DNA from: DASQQQ01 sp036390995
Lineage (GTDB): Bacteria > Actinomycetota > UBA4738 > HRBIN12
Reading direction: 5' to 3'
NCBI GenBank assembly: GCA_036390995.1
Contig: DASWAT010000120.1
Coordinates: 1 to 7,212, forward strand
Length of the DNA: 7,212 nucleotides
The notes under the pieces are model-generated. The model made no database searches. It was not told the origin of the DNA and saw only the letters and a program-made list of their open reading frames with translations. This document shows, piece after piece, positions 5,414 to 7,212 of this stretch. The position numbers and the translations under genes were made by a program. The stretch's first letter is position 1; the number at the start of each line of letters is the position of its first letter.

Positions 5414-7173
5414 GCGACGACCAGCACGGCAGCGTGAAGGAACCGGTTCTCCTGGCCGGTCGGTACCGGGTGGAGGAGGAGCTCGGCCGCGGCGGCATGG
5501 CCAAGGTGTTCAAGGGCACCGACACCGTGCTGGGCCGGCCGGTGGCCATCAAGGTGCTGGCGCCCCACTATGCCGACGACCTGAACTTCGTGGCCCGGTT
5601 CCGTCGAGAGGCCCAGGCCGCGGCCCGCCTGAACCACCCGAACCTCGTCGGCGTGTACGACACCGGCTCCGACGACGGCGTGCACTACATCGTCATGGAA
5701 TACGTCGACGCGAAGACCCTGGCCGACTACCTGACCGGGGGCGGACGGATCATGCCGGACCGCGCGATCGAGCTGGCCGAGGCCGTGTGCCGCGCGCTGT
5801 CGGTCGCGCACTCGCACGGCGTGATCCACCGCGACATCAAGCCGGCGAACATCATGGTCACGCCGAAGGGCGAGGTGAAGGTGACGGACTTCGGCATCGC
5901 CCGGATGACCTCGGGCGCCGACACCGTGGCCCAGACGGCCGCGGTGCTGGGGACGGCGTCGTACCTGTCGCCCGAGCAGGCCCGCGGCGAGCCCGTCGAC
6001 GAGCGCACCGACCTGTACTCGCTCGGCGTGGTGCTCTACGAGATGGTGACGGGCGAACCGCCGTTCTCGGGGGACACGCCCGTCGCGGTGGCCTCGAAGC
6101 ACGTGCTCGAGCAGCCGAAGCCGCCGTCGAAGGCGAACCCCGACGTGCCGTCCGAGCTCGACGCCGTGATCATGAAGGCCCTCGCCAAGAACCCCGCGAA
6201 CCGGTACCAGTCCGCCGAGGAGTTCCGCCAGGACCTCGAGCGCGTGCGGCTGGGACAGCCGGTAGGGGCCACGCCGCTCCTCCCCGAGGAGGTCCAGACC
6301 CAGGTGATCGCCGGAGGCCCGCCCCCCACGGCGCCGGCTGGAGGCCACACCGCGGTGCTGCCGCCGCAGCCCCGCCTGCCGGAGGAACCCCGGCGGCGCT
6401 GGTGGGTCGGCGCGATCGTGGCCCTGCTGGTCCTCGCGGCTCTTGGGGCGGGTGGATACATCCTCGCGAGCGGCCTACTGAGCGGCAACGACACGCCGGC
6501 CACGACCAAGGTCACCGTCCCCGACGTGGTCGGCGACAAGCTCCAGGACGCGATCGCGAAGCTCGACGATCGGGGTCTGAAGGTCGTCGAGCCGGTCGAG
6601 CGGGTGGAGGATGCCAACGCCCAGCCCGGGACCGTGATCGCGCAGGACCCGGCGGCGAACATCGACGTCGAGAAGGGCACCGAGGTGAAGCTCACGGTGG
6701 CCAAGGCACCCACCGTGACGATCCCGAGCGGTCTCATCGGGCAGCCGGCGGACCAGGTCCGCGCCACGCTCGAAGGGCTGGGACTCACCGTCGACGAGAC
6801 TCCCCAGAGCAGCGCCGACGTCGAGCTGGGTCGCGTGATCAGTCTCGAGCCCCCCGAGGGGTCCACGGTCAAGAAGGGTGGCACCGTCACGATGGTCGTA
6901 TCGTCGGGACCCGGCCAGGTCAGTGTGCCCGACCTCGTCTGCGAGCCGCTGGGGAAGGCCCAGTCCGAGCTGGACAAGGCGGGACTCGGCTCCGTCATCG
7001 CGCAGGGGACCCAGTTGAACCTCGACTGTGCGCAGCCCGGCAAGGTGGCCGCCATGGATCCGGCGCCGGGAACGTCGGTGGATGCCGGTACGGTCATCAC
7101 GTTGATCGAGTCCACCAACGAGTCGCCTCCGCCCACGGAGAGCCCATCCCCCACGGAGAGCCCGACGCCATGA
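5410..7173 (+). CDS. pknB: PknB-like receptor Ser/Thr kinase with three PASTA domains
   Basis: A 587-residue kinase that links cell-wall state to growth. The kinase domain (about 19-280) is intact: GRGGMAKV loop (26-33), AIK with K48, HRDIKPANIM (140-149, catalytic D142), DFG (160-162), activation loop ending GTASYLSPEQ (181-190), and DLYSLG (201-206). A Pro-rich linker (281-328) leads to a membrane segment (331-353). Three extracellular PASTA domains follow at about 367-432, 433-501 and 502-568. In this family they bind muropeptides or lipid II, and M. tuberculosis PknB has four. A Pro/Thr/Ser-Glu tail ends the protein. Thr176 matches one of the two known activation-loop autophosphorylation threonines of M. 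tuberculosis PknB; the other site is Ala174. C511 and C540 are the only extracellular cysteines. The ATG overlaps the pbpA stop, and GAGGG at 5399-5403 is the likely ribosome binding site. Confidence 0.96.
   Translation: MSDDQHGSVKEPVLLAGRYRVEEELGRGGMAKVFKGTDTVLGRPVAIKVLAPHYADDLNFVARFRREAQAAARLNHPNLVGVYDTGSDDGVHYIVMEYVDAKTLADYLTGGGRIMPDRAIELAEAVCRALSVAHSHGVIHRDIKPANIMVTPKGEVKVTDFGIARMTSGADTVAQTAAVLGTASYLSPEQARGEPVDERTDLYSLGVVLYEMVTGEPPFSGDTPVAVASKHVLEQPKPPSKANPDVPSELDAVIMKALAKNPANRYQSAEEFRQDLERVRLGQPVGATPLLPEEVQTQVIAGGPPPTAPAGGHTAVLPPQPRLPEEPRRRWWVGAIVALLVLAALGAGGYILASGLLSGNDTPATTKVTVPDVVGDKLQDAIAKLDDRGLKVVEPVERVEDANAQPGTVIAQDPAANIDVEKGTEVKLTVAKAPTVTIPSGLIGQPADQVRATLEGLGLTVDETPQSSADVELGRVISLEPPEGSTVKKGGTVTMVVSSGPGQVSVPDLVCEPLGKAQSELDKAGLGSVIAQGTQLNLDCAQPGKVAAMDPAPGTSVDAGTVITLIESTNESPPPTESPSPTESPTP
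7132..7163 (+). repeat. two-copy 18-base tandem repeat in the pknB tail
   Basis: CCCACGGAGAGCCC occurs at 7132-7145 and again at 7150-7163, an 18-base period that encodes a repeated PTESP unit at the extreme C terminus of the kinase. Such an in-frame repeat could vary in copy number without breaking the protein. Confidence 0.75.
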
Positions 7174-7212
7174 CCATGTGGTACGTGCAAGAGGAGTTCA
7201 CCCCCGAGGAGC
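7170..7212 (+). CDS. start of an unrecognised gene, cut by the window end
   Basis: An ATG at 7170 overlaps the pknB stop (ATGA, 7170-7173), the same coupling used at other junctions here, and opens a frame that runs to the window edge: MTMWYVQEEFTPEE. GGAGAG at 7155-7160 lies 9 bases upstream as a plausible ribosome binding site. A second in-frame ATG at 7176 is also possible. Fourteen residues are too few to name a family. It does not look like the start of TrpG, whose gene adjoins pknB in M. tuberculosis. That the gene exists is supported by the overlap and frame; its function is unknown. Confidence 0.55.
   Translation, partial: MTMWYVQEEFTPEE

Noticed and set aside
4112..7190. Long minus-strand open frames opposite pbpA and pknB (4112-5251, 5080-6348, 6036-7190)
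   Set aside because: High GC suppresses stop codons on the opposite strand. The translations are low complexity, and the plus-strand frames contain complete, motif-bearing proteins.
1..7212. CRISPR array, insertion sequence, phage gene or novel defence system
   Set aside because: No regularly spaced repeats, transposase or recombinase motifs, terminal inverted repeats or defence domains were seen. The genes form a standard cell-wall growth operon.

Overview
The window comes from a high-GC, gene-dense bacterium. Gene content and order point to the phylum Actinomycetota. It carries one tRNA gene on the minus strand and a tightly packed plus-strand run of six complete genes plus the first codons of a seventh. 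This is the actinobacterial cell-growth and division operon known from Mycobacterium tuberculosis as the pknA/pknB region. Compact forms of FhaA and the phosphatase, three PASTA domains instead of four, and the lack of a pknA-like second kinase suggest a lineage outside the Mycobacteriales, perhaps a deep-branching or uncultured one. That placement is inference from protein architecture only.

Layout: bases 2-86 are a class II tRNA-Leu with anticodon CAG, transcribed leftward. Bases 87-251 are the only non-coding stretch. It holds a perfect TATAAT box inside an inverted repeat, plus three other short inverted repeats. Rightward from 252 come fhaA (DUF3662 + FHA), fhaB (membrane anchor + FHA), pstP (PP2C-type phosphatase with a transmembrane anchor), rodA (SEDS glycosyltransferase), pbpA (class B penicillin-binding protein), pknB (Ser/Thr kinase with three PASTA domains), and a cut-off gene starting at 7170. 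Every gene junction overlaps by 4 bases (GTGA or ATGA), abuts, or is separated by one base, so the run reads as one translationally coupled transcript.

How the genes work together, from knowledge of the families: PknB senses cell-wall fragments through its extracellular PASTA domains and phosphorylates cytoplasmic partners on Thr. FhaA and FhaB bind phosphothreonine and recruit partners, and PstP removes the phosphates. RodA polymerises lipid II into glycan strands, and PbpA crosslinks them. The operon thus pairs a signalling module (kinase, phosphatase, two phosphothreonine readers) with the peptidoglycan machine it is expected to control.

No mobile element, CRISPR array, phage gene or clear sign of horizontal transfer was seen. 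The operon is well known. The points worth a second look are variations within it: the activation loop of the kinase, paired cysteines in two extracellular domains, the minimal FhaA, the missing pknA, and the promoter architecture.
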